A DNA stretch of 18,902 nt from NCBI GenBank assembly GCA_002501695.1, contig DANZ01000005.1:10520-29421 (forward strand), given 5' to 3'. The notes beneath the pieces are model-generated. The model saw nothing but the letters and a program-made list of their open reading frames with translations. It was not told the DNA's origin and did not search any database. This DNA comes from Methanolobus sp. UBA474. Lineage in GTDB: Archaea; Halobacteriota; Methanosarcinia; Methanosarcinales; Methanosarcinaceae. Positions 7,553 through 14,418 of this stretch are shown piece by piece. Each line of letters starts with the position of its first letter. Position 1 is the first letter of the stretch. A program made the translations under genes and the position numbers.

Positions 7553-9148
7553 TTATTGTCCGTTCCTGACCAGCAGCGAGACACCTGTCATTTCCTTCGG
7601 TTTGCTGATGCCAAGAAGTTCCAGCATGGAAGGTGCTATATCAGCAAGTTTCCCGGGTCTGAGGGTGATGCCTTCGCCTCCGTTGACAAGTATGCATCTG
7701 ACAGGATTGGGTGTGTGCGCTGTGTGCGGTTTTCCTGTAACATAATCGATCATCTTCTCTGCATTGCCGTGATCAGCTGTGATGAATGCCGCTCCTCCCT
7801 CGCTGATCAGCGCATCGATCACCTTCCCGACACATTCATCAATAACCTCTACTGCCTTTACAGTTACATCGAATGTGCCCGAGTGCCCAACCATGTCCAT
7901 GTTGGCGAAATTGAGAATTATAACATCATACTTTCCGGATCTGATCCTCTTGACAAGCTCTTCGGTAACCTCATAGGCGCTCATCTCAGGCTTGAGGTCG
8001 TAAGTTGCTATTTTTGGAGACGGTATAAGGCATCTCTCTTCACCATCGTTCTGTTTTTCCACACCCCCGTTAAAGAAGAAGGTGACATGGGCATATTTCT
8101 CGGTCTCAGCAATACGCAGCTGCTTTAAGTTCGCCCTGCTCAGCACCTCCCCAAGTGTGTTCTCGATGGCCGCAGGCGGGAAAGCAATGGGAACGTCAAG
8201 TGTTTCATCGTACTCTGTCAGACACACAAAGAATACCTGGGGATGCTTCTTCCTTTCAAAACCTTCAAAATCGTCTTTCAAGAATGCATATGTCATCTGG
8301 CGGGCCCTGTCCGGCCTGAAGTTGAAGAACACCAGTGAATCGCTTTCCTTCACAGTTGCGAGCGGTGTGCCATTTTCATCAGTTATTATCGTGGGTTTGA
8401 CAAACTCATCGTTCTCTCCCCGCTCATAGGCCATGGTTATTGCAGATACGGGGTCCCCTGCAAGAAGCCCTTCCCCGAGGGTCAGCGCATCATAGGCAAG
8501 TTGCGTTCGTTGCCACCTTTTATCGCGGTCCATTGCATAATACCTGCCCATCACCGTGGCAACTTTCCCGAACCCGATCGAGCGACAGAACTCTTCATGC
8601 TCTTTCATATCTTCCAGGGCAGCTCTGGGCGGCACGTCCCTGCCATCGAGGAAAGCGTGGATGTACACATTCTCAAGCCCTTCCTTTTTTGCCAGCTCGA
8701 TGAGCGCTCTCATGTGATACATATGGCTGTGTACTCCACCGTATGAGAAAAGTCCCATTATATGAAGTGAAGAACCCTTCTTCTTCACATTATCTATGGC
8801 CTGAAGGAGCACGGCATTTCTGAAAAAATCCTTCTCTTGTATGGATTTGTTTATCCTGGTAAGATCCTGGTATATTGTTCTGCCTGCACCGATATTAAGG
8901 TGCCCTACCTCTGAGTTTCCCATCTGTCCCGGGGGCAGGCCGACAGATTCACCCGCCGCCTCCAGGAGGCATGACGGATACTTATCCTGAAGACCGTCCA
9001 GTATAGGTGTTCTGGCGGCGATAACTGCGTTTCCTATTGTTTCCTGTGTATAACCCCACCCGTCAAGGATCATGAGCAAAAGGGGTTTTCTGACTTGAGG
9101 CATGTAAGTAAAATAGTCCTGAAGGTTCATAAATGCGCTGTTTTCCAT
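7553..9148 (-). CDS. gpmI: 2,3-bisphosphoglycerate-independent phosphoglycerate mutase (iPGM)
   Basis: A 531-residue cytosolic enzyme that interconverts 3- and 2-phosphoglycerate in gluconeogenesis and glycolysis using two Mn ions. The alkaline-phosphatase-like domain starts at LLLMILDGWGY. The phosphorylated serine is in GQMGNSEVGHLNIG (S79), substrate-binding segments include FLDGRDVPPRA and NFRPDRARQ, and late metal ligands lie in ADHGNAEKM. This is the long bacterial-type GpmI rather than the shorter archaeal ApgM. The start at 9148 is preferred because GAGGGGA lies 5 nt upstream; an internal ATG at 9103 matches the usual family N-terminus but lacks a good site. Probably co-transcribed with the small gene upstream. 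Confidence 0.96.
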   Translation of the reverse strand: MENSAFMNLQDYFTYMPQVRKPLLLMILDGWGYTQETIGNAVIAARTPILDGLQDKYPSCLLEAAGESVGLPPGQMGNSEVGHLNIGAGRTIYQDLTRINKSIQEKDFFRNAVLLQAIDNVKKKGSSLHIMGLFSYGGVHSHMYHMRALIELAKKEGLENVYIHAFLDGRDVPPRAALEDMKEHEEFCRSIGFGKVATVMGRYYAMDRDKRWQRTQLAYDALTLGEGLLAGDPVSAITMAYERGENDEFVKPTIITDENGTPLATVKESDSLVFFNFRPDRARQMTYAFLKDDFEGFERKKHPQVFFVCLTEYDETLDVPIAFPPAAIENTLGEVLSRANLKQLRIAETEKYAHVTFFFNGGVEKQNDGEERCLIPSPKIATYDLKPEMSAYEVTEELVKRIRSGKYDVIILNFANMDMVGHSGTFDVTVKAVEVIDECVGKVIDALISEGGAAFITADHGNAEKMIDYVTGKPHTAHTPNPVRCILVNGGEGITLRPGKLADIAPSMLELLGISKPKEMTGVSLLVRNGQ

Positions 9149-9168
9149 ACAGCTCCCCTCAGTTGCCC

Positions 9169-9435
9169 TCAGGATACTTTTATGTGTGACAGCAGCATAT
9201 TGAACTGCAGCAAAAAGTTGCTCTCCATCATATATATATCCCCGCCGGTCCTGTCTTTGCCTGTGGCCTTGAGCACAGTGAACTCAAGGTCCTTTTCGGC
9301 CTCTGTGCGGATCAGGGCAAAAGGGTCTGAGGAATCACTCTTTCTTGCCGCCACTGTCCTGTTCAGGACGAACGGGTCCAGATAATTGTCTACCCACATG
9401 CCGAGTTCTTTCCTGTACTTTTCAGAGAGCGACAT
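9169..9435 (-). CDS. Uncharacterised small protein upstream of gpmI; start uncertain
   Basis: From the ATG at 9435 this encodes 88 residues (starts MSLSEKYRKELGMWVDNYLD) that I do not recognise. The protein is soluble and mixed charged. It lies 20 nt upstream of gpmI on the same strand. The frame stays open for 34 more codons, to 9537, and that extension reads like protein (EWIAYYEQNREHALTLIRN). It contains no ATG, GTG or TTG; an ATT at 9501 follows a GGGGG run but at only 1 nt spacing. Either the ATG at 9435 with a weak AAGGA site is used, or initiation is non-canonical, or the start was lost by mutation. Confidence 0.6.
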   Translation of the reverse strand: MSLSEKYRKELGMWVDNYLDPFVLNRTVAARKSDSSDPFALIRTEAEKDLEFTVLKATGKDRTGGDIYMMESNFLLQFNMLLSHIKVS

Positions 9436-9545
9436 GTTCCTTATCAGGGTCAGCGCATGTTCCCTGTTCTGTTCATAGTACGCGATCCATTCGGTGGTAA
9501 TACCCCCTGTATTTTTCCAGGCTGGAGTCCAGACTATTCAATGAG

Positions 9546-9595
9546 ATATTGTTTTCTCAATATTTATTGATTTGTACTGATATTTATATTTATCT
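9546..9595 (-). promoter_or_regulatory. Promoter of the small gene-gpmI operon with an inverted repeat
   Basis: On the minus strand an AT-rich TATA element (GATAAATATAAATATC, about 9580-9595) is followed by the inverted repeat ATATTG-6 nt-CAATAT (9546-9563), close to the expected transcription start near 9560. The position suggests an operator; the factor is unknown. Confidence 0.45.
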
Positions 9596-9763
9596 GTTTA
9601 TTAAATTAATGTTATCGTTAGTTATTTATCTGTATATCCGTCACTTTCAATGAGCCGGAAATGTTTGTTCTGGGAAATATCTTCTCTTAGCCTGAGCGGT
9701 GAGGCCTGGTTGAGATATCTCCCACACCATCCCGGCAGTTGGGACTAATCAGGGGGTTATGAC
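9596..9763 (+). promoter_or_regulatory. msrB promoter and long leader
   Basis: Two TATA-like elements (AGTTATTTATC near 9619-9630 and CTGTATATCC near 9629-9640) would start transcription around 9650-9665, giving a leader of about 100 nt, much longer than at other genes here. The leader includes the perfect palindrome GAGATATCTC (9712-9721) and AGGGGG (9751-9756) as ribosome binding site. No open reading frame of note is seen in it. Confidence 0.35.
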
Positions 9764-10162
9764 ATGCCAGAAACAATCAAGAGATCGGAAGAAGAGTGGA
9801 AAAACATACTATCCAGGGACCAATTCCTGGTTTTGAGGCAAAAAGGCACTGAACCAGCTTTTACAGGCAAATATTACAATTCAAAGGAAAAGGGCACCTA
9901 TCTCTGCGCTGCATGCAAACAGGAGCTTTTCAGTTCGGAATCAAAATATGACTCGGGCACAGGCTGGCCAAGCTTCACAAAACCTATTTCCGATGACCGG
10001 ATCGTCCGCCGTGAAGACAACAGCCATTTCATGAAAAGAACGGAAATCCTGTGCAGCAGGTGTGGAAGTCATCTTGGCCATGTATTCGATGACGGTCCCG
10101 CGCCCACGGGTGAGAGGTTCTGCATGAACTCCATATCCCTTGATTTCAAAAAAGAGGAATAA
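9764..10162 (+). CDS. msrB: Peptide methionine-R-sulfoxide reductase MsrB
   Basis: A 132-residue enzyme that reduces methionine-R-sulfoxide in proteins. The family motifs are in order: GTYLCAACKQELF with zinc ligands C48 and C51, YDSGTGWPSF (62-71), CSRCGSHLGHVFDDGP with zinc ligands C97 and C100, and the catalytic cysteine C120 in GERFCMNS. It is the zinc-containing single-domain form, not fused to MsrA. The ATG at 9764 follows AGGGGG at 9751-9756; an ATG at 9759 is out of frame. Its presence fits an oxidative-stress defence role in an anaerobe. Confidence 0.96.
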   Translation: MPETIKRSEEEWKNILSRDQFLVLRQKGTEPAFTGKYYNSKEKGTYLCAACKQELFSSESKYDSGTGWPSFTKPISDDRIVRREDNSHFMKRTEILCSRCGSHLGHVFDDGPAPTGERFCMNSISLDFKKEE

Positions 10163-10183
10163 AAGTCATATTTAGGACATAGT

Positions 10184-10205
10184 GAGGCCATTGATGAGTG
10201 GCCTC
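10184..10205. terminator. Inverted repeat between the convergent msrB and cupredoxin-like genes
   Basis: GAGGCCA (10184-10190) and TGGCCTC (10199-10205) form a perfect 7-bp GC-rich stem with an 8-nt loop in the 56-nt gap between convergent genes. It would fold on both transcripts, with AU-rich sequence following on both strands. Likely a shared terminator, though archaeal termination depends mainly on U tracts. Confidence 0.45.
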
Positions 10206-10218
10206 CTGTTATGAAAAT

Positions 10219-10632
10219 TTATCTTACATTCACTGTCATTGTCATCTCAGGGGTATCCTTTACACTGAAAGTGTAGGTGCCGCTGTTCTCAAAGACGTGA
10301 TAGAAAAGATTCCCATATTTCATCTCCTGATCCTCGAAGAGCTCGTCGTCGCTGATAAGGGTATACACCTTTTGCTTGTTATTATTTCTCCAGGTGACAG
10401 TATCCCCTCTGTTGATATCAAGCACAACAGGTTTGAATCCATAGAACTCCATACTTGCGCCATGTTCCACAGCATCAACAGCCGATGCCGGTGCATCCTC
10501 CGTATTTTGTTCTTCTGCCTGTATCTCGGATTGTTCTTCAGTTGTGCCTTCTGCCTCTGCCTGTTCGTCCGCGCATCCTGAAACCATAACAAGCGCGATA
10601 ACTAAAATTATCAATAACCATCTATTCTGCAT
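10219..10632 (-). CDS. Cupredoxin-like lipoprotein lacking the type 1 copper ligands
   Basis: A 137-residue exported lipoprotein. The signal segment ends in a lipobox VSGC with the lipidated C20, followed by an acidic Glu/Gln-rich linker to about residue 56. The rest has the plastocyanin-like pattern: FYGFKPVVLDINRGDTVTW (63-81), then the strand at KVYTL, then ENSGTYTFSVKDTPEMTMTV. Active relatives have His after the first strand pair and C-x-x-H-x-x-M near the end; here these positions read Tyr, Ser and Asp, so copper binding as in blue copper proteins is unlikely. The start at 10632 is chosen because AGGTGA lies 6 nt upstream; the longer frame (10659) begins at the predicted transcription start. 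Confidence 0.75.
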   Translation of the reverse strand: MQNRWLLIILVIALVMVSGCADEQAEAEGTTEEQSEIQAEEQNTEDAPASAVDAVEHGASMEFYGFKPVVLDINRGDTVTWRNNNKQKVYTLISDDELFEDQEMKYGNLFYHVFENSGTYTFSVKDTPEMTMTVNVR

Positions 10633-10682
10633 AAGTATCACCTGCCATTTTAATAACATCTCAATATTAACGATATTTTAGT

Positions 10683-10694
10683 AGTGTATATAAT
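10683..10694 (-). promoter_or_regulatory. TATA box for the cupredoxin-like gene
   Basis: ATTATATACAC on the minus strand would place the transcription start near 10660, giving a ~28-nt leader with AGGTGA and supporting the ATG at 10632. Confidence 0.5.
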
Positions 10695-10750
10695 GGAGCA
10701 GTCTTTTCTTAATAAATCTTGTCAATCGAGCTGGTAAGTATTAACCGGAA

Positions 10751-10762
10751 AAATTTAAAAAC
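10751..10762 (+). promoter_or_regulatory. TATA box for the DUF1294 gene
   Basis: AAATTTAAAAAC lies about 25 nt before the ATGs at 10777 and 10783 and there is no Shine-Dalgarno, so a leaderless transcript is likely. Confidence 0.45.
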
Positions 10763-10776
10763 AATGTGATAAATCT

Positions 10777-11064
10777 ATGCACATGGACATCTCAATGATA
10801 GTTCTCATTTATCTGGCAACTGTTAATCTGGTCGCCTTTTACCTGATGGGCAAGGACAAGAAAAGAGCCAGAACGCGTGGAAGCAGGATACCGGAGAAGA
10901 CCCTTTTTTTGTGGGCTATTGCCGGCGGAAGCATAGGGTCCGTTGTAGGTATGCAGCACTTCCGCCATAAGACCCGTCATATGTCCTTTAAGATCGGGAT
11001 GCCTCTCATAATGATCCTGCAGGCCTGCTTCTTCGGAAGGTACATTATTGCCCTGCTATTCTAA
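10777..11064 (+). CDS. DUF1294 small membrane protein
   Basis: A 95-residue integral membrane protein of the DUF1294 family. Three or so hydrophobic segments are visible (about residues 5-24, 42-59 and 75-95). The family signature is present: a basic stretch after the first helix (GKDKKRAR), then GGSIGSVVGMQHFRHKTRH with the conserved H-K-T, then F-K-I-G-M-P. Function is unknown. The ATG at 10777 is six bases upstream of another in-frame ATG (10783); the TATA spacing fits either leaderless start. Convergent with the CMD-family gene downstream. Confidence 0.85.
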   Translation: MHMDISMIVLIYLATVNLVAFYLMGKDKKRARTRGSRIPEKTLFLWAIAGGSIGSVVGMQHFRHKTRHMSFKIGMPLIMILQACFFGRYIIALLF

Positions 11065-11106
11065 TGTTCCCTTAAATATCCTGGAAGATGCCTGAGATAC
11101 AAAACC

Positions 11107-11130
11107 GGCTGGCTCAGAAGCCCAGCCTTT
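11107..11130 (+). terminator. Hairpin with short U tract after the DUF1294 gene
   Basis: GGCTGG (11107-11112) pairs with CCAGCC (11122-11127), followed by TTT on the plus strand. It lies ~45 nt after the DUF1294 stop and overlaps the 3' end of the convergent CMD-family gene. Confidence 0.4.
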
Positions 11131-11479
11131 CCATCTCTTTAAGCACTTCCGGCGATACGTCCGTGAAATTCTGGATCCCGCCGGTCCATGCAGCTATCAT
11201 CATAGCGTCCTTGATCTCCTGGGCAGTCGCCCCGAACTTCTTGAGCCTCTGGAGTATCTTGACGGCGCTCTCTGTCTTGAGATTGGAGCACGCGATGGCA
11301 AACACCAGCAGATGCTTATCTTTTTTTGAAAGCCCATTCTCCCTGTCCGCCCATACCGCACCATAGAATCCCGCAAGCCCTTCACCAAAGACCTCATCCA
11401 TCTGTTTTGCATAACGGACCGACCTTGGCTGGAACCCTTTAATATCATTTATCTGTATCTCATCTGCCACGATAATCAC
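11114..11479 (-). CDS. Carboxymuconolactone decarboxylase-family protein without CxxC
   Basis: A 121-residue CMD-domain protein. The helical core is recognisable: AGFYGAVWADRENGLSKKDKHLLVFAIACS, then FGATAQEIKDAMMIAAWTGG. At the position of the AhpD C-x-x-C-x3-H motif only one cysteine remains (AIACSNLKTESA), so it should not have AhpD-type dithiol chemistry. Function unknown. The frame starts with GTG at 11479, but a second GTG at 11470 has AGGTG 6 nt upstream; the upstream region contains the repeated segment ATAGGTGAT, giving both GTGs a possible ribosome binding site. Confidence 0.8.
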   Translation of the reverse strand: MIIVADEIQINDIKGFQPRSVRYAKQMDEVFGEGLAGFYGAVWADRENGLSKKDKHLLVFAIACSNLKTESAVKILQRLKKFGATAQEIKDAMMIAAWTGGIQNFTDVSPEVLKEMERLGF

Positions 11480-11554
11480 CTATATTATCACCTATGTTAG
11501 CCGCCTATACTTATCCTCTGTTGATACTCGGTACTATCAGCATTTGGCAGGAAA

Positions 11555-11564
11555 CAATTTAATG
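11555..11564 (+). promoter_or_regulatory. TATA box for the PH-like membrane protein gene
   Basis: CAATTTAATG lies ~26 nt before the ATG at 11586; no clear ribosome binding site, so probably leaderless. Confidence 0.4.
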
Positions 11565-11585
11565 TTTTCTTTACATTGACCAGGT

Positions 11586-12185
11586 ATGGAAAACAGAATG
11601 GAATGGGATATCGATGTCAGTATTCTCACAAATCGCTTCATCCTGCTGGAAGTTGGAAGGGCCCTTACTATTGCCTTCCTGTTCGCTGCCGTGATCATAT
11701 CCATGATCATGCTCCCGTCACTGATGGATGGCTCCATCTTTTCTGCCGGTATCAGCACATCGGGTTCCGGATATTCCATGTTCATGATCGGCCTGCTATT
11801 TCTGCTCACTGCGGTCTTTATATTTTTTTATTACGATGACAAATACATGCTATCCTATGTAGTGGATGAGAAAGGTGTCCGCACGGTTACCCGGAAAGCG
11901 CAGAGGTCCAAAAACCGTACGGCCAATATTCTGCTGATCATTATGGGACTACTGAGCCGCAACCCCGCTGCGGCAGGCGCCGGCATGATGGCGGCGGGCG
12001 GGCAGGACCAGAGTATCAGGTGGAATAATGTCAAAAAGGTCACATTCCATCCTAAACATCATACCATCGTGCTCAGGGGAGGATATGGCGTCAGGAGCAT
12101 TATCTTTTGCACGCAGGACACGTATGGGCCTGTGTGCTCGCTCATAAAGTCTCACTGCAGGGCTGCAATTGTTACGGGCAGATGA
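11586..12185 (+). CDS. Membrane protein with two helices and a possible PH-like C-terminal domain
   Basis: A 199-residue protein with two clear transmembrane segments (about residues 26-44 and 64-82) joined by a Gly/Ser-rich loop. The cytoplasmic part begins YVVDEKGVRTVTRK and, after a hydrophobic Ala/Gly-rich stretch (113-139), continues IRWNNVKKVTFHPKHHTIVL. That pattern (DEKGV ... I-x-W-x-x-V-K-K-V ... I-x-L) resembles bacterial PH-like (YdbS/YcxB type) membrane proteins. The assignment is by pattern only; function unknown. An in-frame ATG at 11598 is an alternative start. The gene stands alone with its own promoter. Confidence 0.65.
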   Translation: MENRMEWDIDVSILTNRFILLEVGRALTIAFLFAAVIISMIMLPSLMDGSIFSAGISTSGSGYSMFMIGLLFLLTAVFIFFYYDDKYMLSYVVDEKGVRTVTRKAQRSKNRTANILLIIMGLLSRNPAAAGAGMMAAGGQDQSIRWNNVKKVTFHPKHHTIVLRGGYGVRSIIFCTQDTYGPVCSLIKSHCRAAIVTGR

Positions 12186-12245
12186 CCTGTGCTGAGTTAA
12201 GATTTCTCATAAGGTCTTTCCCGCTCTCTTCTTTCTGTCATGGCT

Positions 12246-12258
12246 TTAAAGTATATCT
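12246..12258 (+). promoter_or_regulatory. TATA box for the DUF2115 gene
   Basis: TTAAAGTATATC lies ~27 nt before the ATG at 12284; no Shine-Dalgarno, so the mRNA is probably leaderless. Confidence 0.5.
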
Positions 12259-12283
12259 ATGATAAAGAAGATACCACTTTTAG

Positions 12284-12796
12284 ATGGATTCTACTGACCT
12301 TCTGCATATCTTAAAAGAACAAGCCCGGGAAATATCGAACGAGGATATCTGCCTTGCAAGAGCCTCAATTGCTGACAGCGTGCAGGATCTCCCTGAAAAG
12401 TACAGGAGAGCTTATTCTTCGGATTATTTTGCCTATATGTACGCAGCATTCCAGGAACTAAGGACTTGCAAAATATCAGATAAAGGCGAGCCTGTTGACA
12501 TTGAAGAGCACAGAGACCTGCTTCTGAGGATAAGCCAGCAGAAAGACGAAGGTAATGCCAGGCAAAGGGCATTTCGGCGTTTTGTAGCCGTGGTCATTCC
12601 ATATCTTGCGTTTATTGCAGGACGGACGATACATCCGCCAGGGATGATCTTTCCCGGAGGGCTCATGATAACTTCTCAGGGAAGTGAATATTACTGTCCT
12701 GTCAAGAACAAGCAGTCGGGTGTAGAGCTGGCCTTATGTGATTTTTGCAAGTGCAGGGATAGTGGGGAACTGAAGGAAGGAGTCCCGGACAGTTAA
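12284..12796 (+). CDS. DUF2115 / UPF0305 family protein
   Basis: A 170-residue protein of the UPF0305 family, found mainly in methanogens. The N-terminal two thirds are helical; the C-terminal signature is present: HPPGMIFPGG (117-126), EYYCPVKNKQ with C138, and LCDFCKCR with C152, C155 and C157. These four cysteines could bind a metal (inference). Function is unknown. It is monocistronic in this window, with a good TATA box and leaderless start. A non-coding region with the RNA repeats follows. Confidence 0.88.
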   Translation: MDSTDLLHILKEQAREISNEDICLARASIADSVQDLPEKYRRAYSSDYFAYMYAAFQELRTCKISDKGEPVDIEEHRDLLLRISQQKDEGNARQRAFRRFVAVVIPYLAFIAGRTIHPPGMIFPGGLMITSQGSEYYCPVKNKQSGVELALCDFCKCRDSGELKEGVPDS

Positions 12797-12988
12797 ATCA
12801 TGATCCTGCCTGATCTTTCCTTGCCCGACTGAACATCTCAATCTTCTCACCTGTGAGGGACTCTTCTTGTTTTATCAGAACTCTCTTTCATTTACCTGGA
12901 ATCTAAATATTAAAATGAGAGCTGAAATTATAACATTATTAAAAGATGCTTCATTAACAAAACTTCGTATTGATGTTAATATTAAACA
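12797..12988. other. Intergenic stretch, no gene seen
   Basis: Pyrimidine-rich runs follow the DUF2115 stop on the plus strand (12840-12895 includes TTCTTGTTTTATC) and may end its transcript. The rest is AT-rich and leads into the promoter of the RNA pair. No coding frame, tRNA or repeat is evident. Confidence 0.5.
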
Positions 12989-13020
12989 AGGTTTAGGTTA
13001 AATAAATACAGGACTAACTA
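12989..13020 (+). promoter_or_regulatory. Promoter of the tandem RNA element
   Basis: GTTAAATAA (12997-13005) acts as TATA box, with ACTAAC (13013-13018) just before the first hairpin. The 39 nt from 12989 to 13027 align without gaps to 14799-14837 before the third RNA copy, with 27 identities. The predicted start (~13021-13028) coincides with the first stem. Confidence 0.6.
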
Positions 13021-13295
13021 TGTATTGCGGGTCGTGGGGGAATGAGCCGCATATCGGGAGTGGAGTTGAAGAGATGTTGGGGAACATCTCGGATCCGTCA
13101 GGAGAGAGGCGCCTTAAAGCGTGGTGGTTTCCAGGCGCCTCATTCTATCTACACAAGAGGGAATTTGTGTGAAAGATTAAGAGATATTGGGGAATATCTC
13201 GGATCCTTTAGGAGGAGGTGCTTTAAAGCGTGGTGGTTTTCCAAGCACCTCATCTTACTTCTCAACTAGGTAGGAAATAGGTTTCCTAGTATAAA
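13021..13295 (+). ncRNA. Putative structured RNA: two tandem three-hairpin units
   Basis: Unit 1: hairpin P1 TGCGG/CCGCA (13026-13030, 13047-13051) with loop GTGGGGGAAT; P2 GAGATGTT-GGGG-AACATCTC (13071-13090); P3 GAGGCGCC/GGCGCCTC (13106-13113, 13134-13141) with loop containing AAGCGTGGTGG. Unit 2: P1 ACACAA/TTGTGT (13151-13156, 13165-13170), loop GAGGGAAT; P2 GAGATATT-GGGG-AATATCTC (13181-13200); P3 GAGGTGCT/AGCACCTC (13215-13222, 13244-13251) with the same loop. Between units one P2 pair and two P3 pairs change together (G-C to A-U, C-G to U-A) while loops stay fixed, the mark of a selected RNA structure. Spacing is 109-110 nt, not a multiple of three, so it is not a coding repeat. Promoter and terminator-like hairpin bracket it. 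Strand chosen from these. Not recognised as a known class. Confidence 0.75.
13265..13290 (+). terminator. Hairpin at the end of the tandem RNA
   Basis: TAGGAAA-TAGG-TTTCCTA (13271-13288) is a perfect 7-bp stem; the alternative outer pairing ACTAGG/CCTAGT (13265-13270, 13285-13290) is also possible. It follows the second unit by 14 nt and is followed by an A/T-rich stretch. Likely 3' end of the RNA. Confidence 0.45.
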
Positions 13296-13310
13296 ACAGT
13301 CTCGTAATCG

Positions 13311-13337
13311 AAAATATTTTCCTGTCAGGAATATTTT
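13311..13337. terminator. Hairpin just after the regulator gene
   Basis: AAAATATT(TT)CCT pairs with AGGAATATTTT (13327-13337) across a 3-nt loop, an 11-bp stem with a 2-nt bulge. It ends 3 nt beyond the minus-strand regulator stop. On that strand the downstream arm ends in a short U-rich run, so it probably terminates the regulator transcript and insulates it from the RNA. Confidence 0.5.
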
Positions 13338-13339
13338 GA

Positions 13340-14143
13340 TTAGAGTTCAGTTATTGGCTTGGAATCCTTTAAATAATATTCAAGGAGCTCTTTTCCCCAT
13401 GTCAGCGCACTCTGACCAGGGCACACCAGCATTTTATGGTCATTAGCTCCCCTGCTTTCTAAAACACGCATTAGGATACAGTGATCATTGAAAGCAAAAG
13501 ATATGAACTCCATTTTTTTGTTATATACGAACAAGTGAACCCGTTTGTTTTTGATAATTTCTCTAAGACCAGTATCAGTTTCAGTTTGCAGCTTTTCGTA
13601 GAGACTTGGATCGATGATAAAATGTATGTCTACATTACTCTCGATCAATTCAGAGAACAGCGTATTATAATTGGCGAAAAAGAATGTAGTAACTACAAAT
13701 ATAGAATCCGATCTTTTGTTAGCTTTAAGGAACTTTGCCTGAATAGCATGTATATCAGTGAGAGGGGGATTTATTATGGAACATTTACCAAGTTCATTTA
13801 TTCTTTTTAAGAGATGAGGGGGAACAAAATCAAGCTTACGGGTCCCCCAGTAATCTATATCGCTATCAAAGACTTCAAGACTTTTTAGTAAAGGATTCAT
13901 CTCTTTTGCTGTCAGTTTTCCTATCGTTGTCAGTTCGTAAGCATCACCGAAGTGAAAAAGAAGGTAGTGTTCTTCCAGTGTCTTAAGCTGCGGAAGCAGG
14001 GCTTGTCTTGTTGTGTCTAAAGACCGGAGAAGAAACTCCATTTGCTTAGGTCCATCCTGCAACAGCAAGAGTATTTTCTTTCTTTTCTCTGATGCAAAGA
14101 TCACATCCAGTAATGGTTTCTTCATGTCCGGCACTACTATCAT
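13340..14143 (-). CDS. FilR1-type winged-helix transcriptional regulator
   Basis: A 267-residue protein: an N-terminal winged helix-turn-helix (about residues 12-80, with a recognition region near TTRQALLPQLKTLEEHYLL) and a C-terminal FilR1/DUF1724 domain (from about residue 130). The linker DYWGTRKLDFVPPHLLKRI (97-115) is a hallmark of this methanogen regulator family, whose Methanosarcina members control methyltransferase genes. Its own target and ligand are unknown. The start at 14143 has no Shine-Dalgarno but lies ~10 nt after the predicted transcription start; an ATG at 14125 is an alternative. It sits alone between the two RNA loci, convergent with the first. Confidence 0.88.
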   Translation of the reverse strand: MIVVPDMKKPLLDVIFASEKRKKILLLLQDGPKQMEFLLRSLDTTRQALLPQLKTLEEHYLLFHFGDAYELTTIGKLTAKEMNPLLKSLEVFDSDIDYWGTRKLDFVPPHLLKRINELGKCSIINPPLTDIHAIQAKFLKANKRSDSIFVVTTFFFANYNTLFSELIESNVDIHFIIDPSLYEKLQTETDTGLREIIKNKRVHLFVYNKKMEFISFAFNDHCILMRVLESRGANDHKMLVCPGQSALTWGKELLEYYLKDSKPITEL

Positions 14144-14164
14144 GAATATACATTTCCATTTATG

Positions 14165-14186
14165 TAAGTATCACTACTTATAGTGG
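14165..14186 (-). promoter_or_regulatory. Regulator promoter with overlapping inverted repeats
   Basis: On the minus strand CTATAAGTA (about 14175-14184) is the TATA box. TAAGTA-TCAC-TACTTA (14165-14180) and CACTA-CTTA-TAGTG (14172-14185) are perfect inverted repeats overlapping it, a layout suited to autoregulation by the encoded protein (inference). Confidence 0.5.
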
Positions 14187-14341
14187 GCCGAAATTCTAAT
14201 ATCAACATTAAAATTTACCAGATACAATTTTAGATATCGACCACAAATTTTCTGGCTTATGATTAAGCCCGAATTCCGTATAAAAGGCAGAAGAACGAAA
14301 CTGACCTAAAGATACCTGAAGTGTCCGGGAGATGTATATGG

Positions 14342-14387
14342 TTAATAATGAAAATTATTAATCGTGACAAATGCGATATGTATATAT
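14342..14387 (+). promoter_or_regulatory. Promoter of the 38-aa membrane peptide gene
   Basis: TATGTATATAT (14377-14387) lies ~32 nt before the ATG at 14419. Upstream, TTAATAA-6 nt-TTATTAA (14342-14361) is a perfect 7-bp inverted repeat that could bind an activator or repressor. The region 14187-14341 between this and the regulator shows no gene. Confidence 0.5.
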
Positions 14388-14418
14388 CCTATGAGTATGT
14401 TGTATATCATGATAAACC

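Noticed and set aside
7544..8128. A 194-codon plus-strand frame opposite gpmI
   Set aside because: It is the antisense shadow of a clear, well-conserved iPGM gene and shows no family motif.
13121..13180. Short GTG-started frames inside the P3 loops (GTGGTGG...) behind SD-like purine runs, as possible leader peptides
   Set aside because: The three copies would give peptides of different length and sequence with no shared residues after the first few.
13042..13269. A 75-codon plus-strand frame running through both tandem RNA units
   Set aside because: The repeat period is 109-110 nt, so the two copies are read in different phases and give unrelated peptides. Conservation follows stem pairing and loops, not codons.
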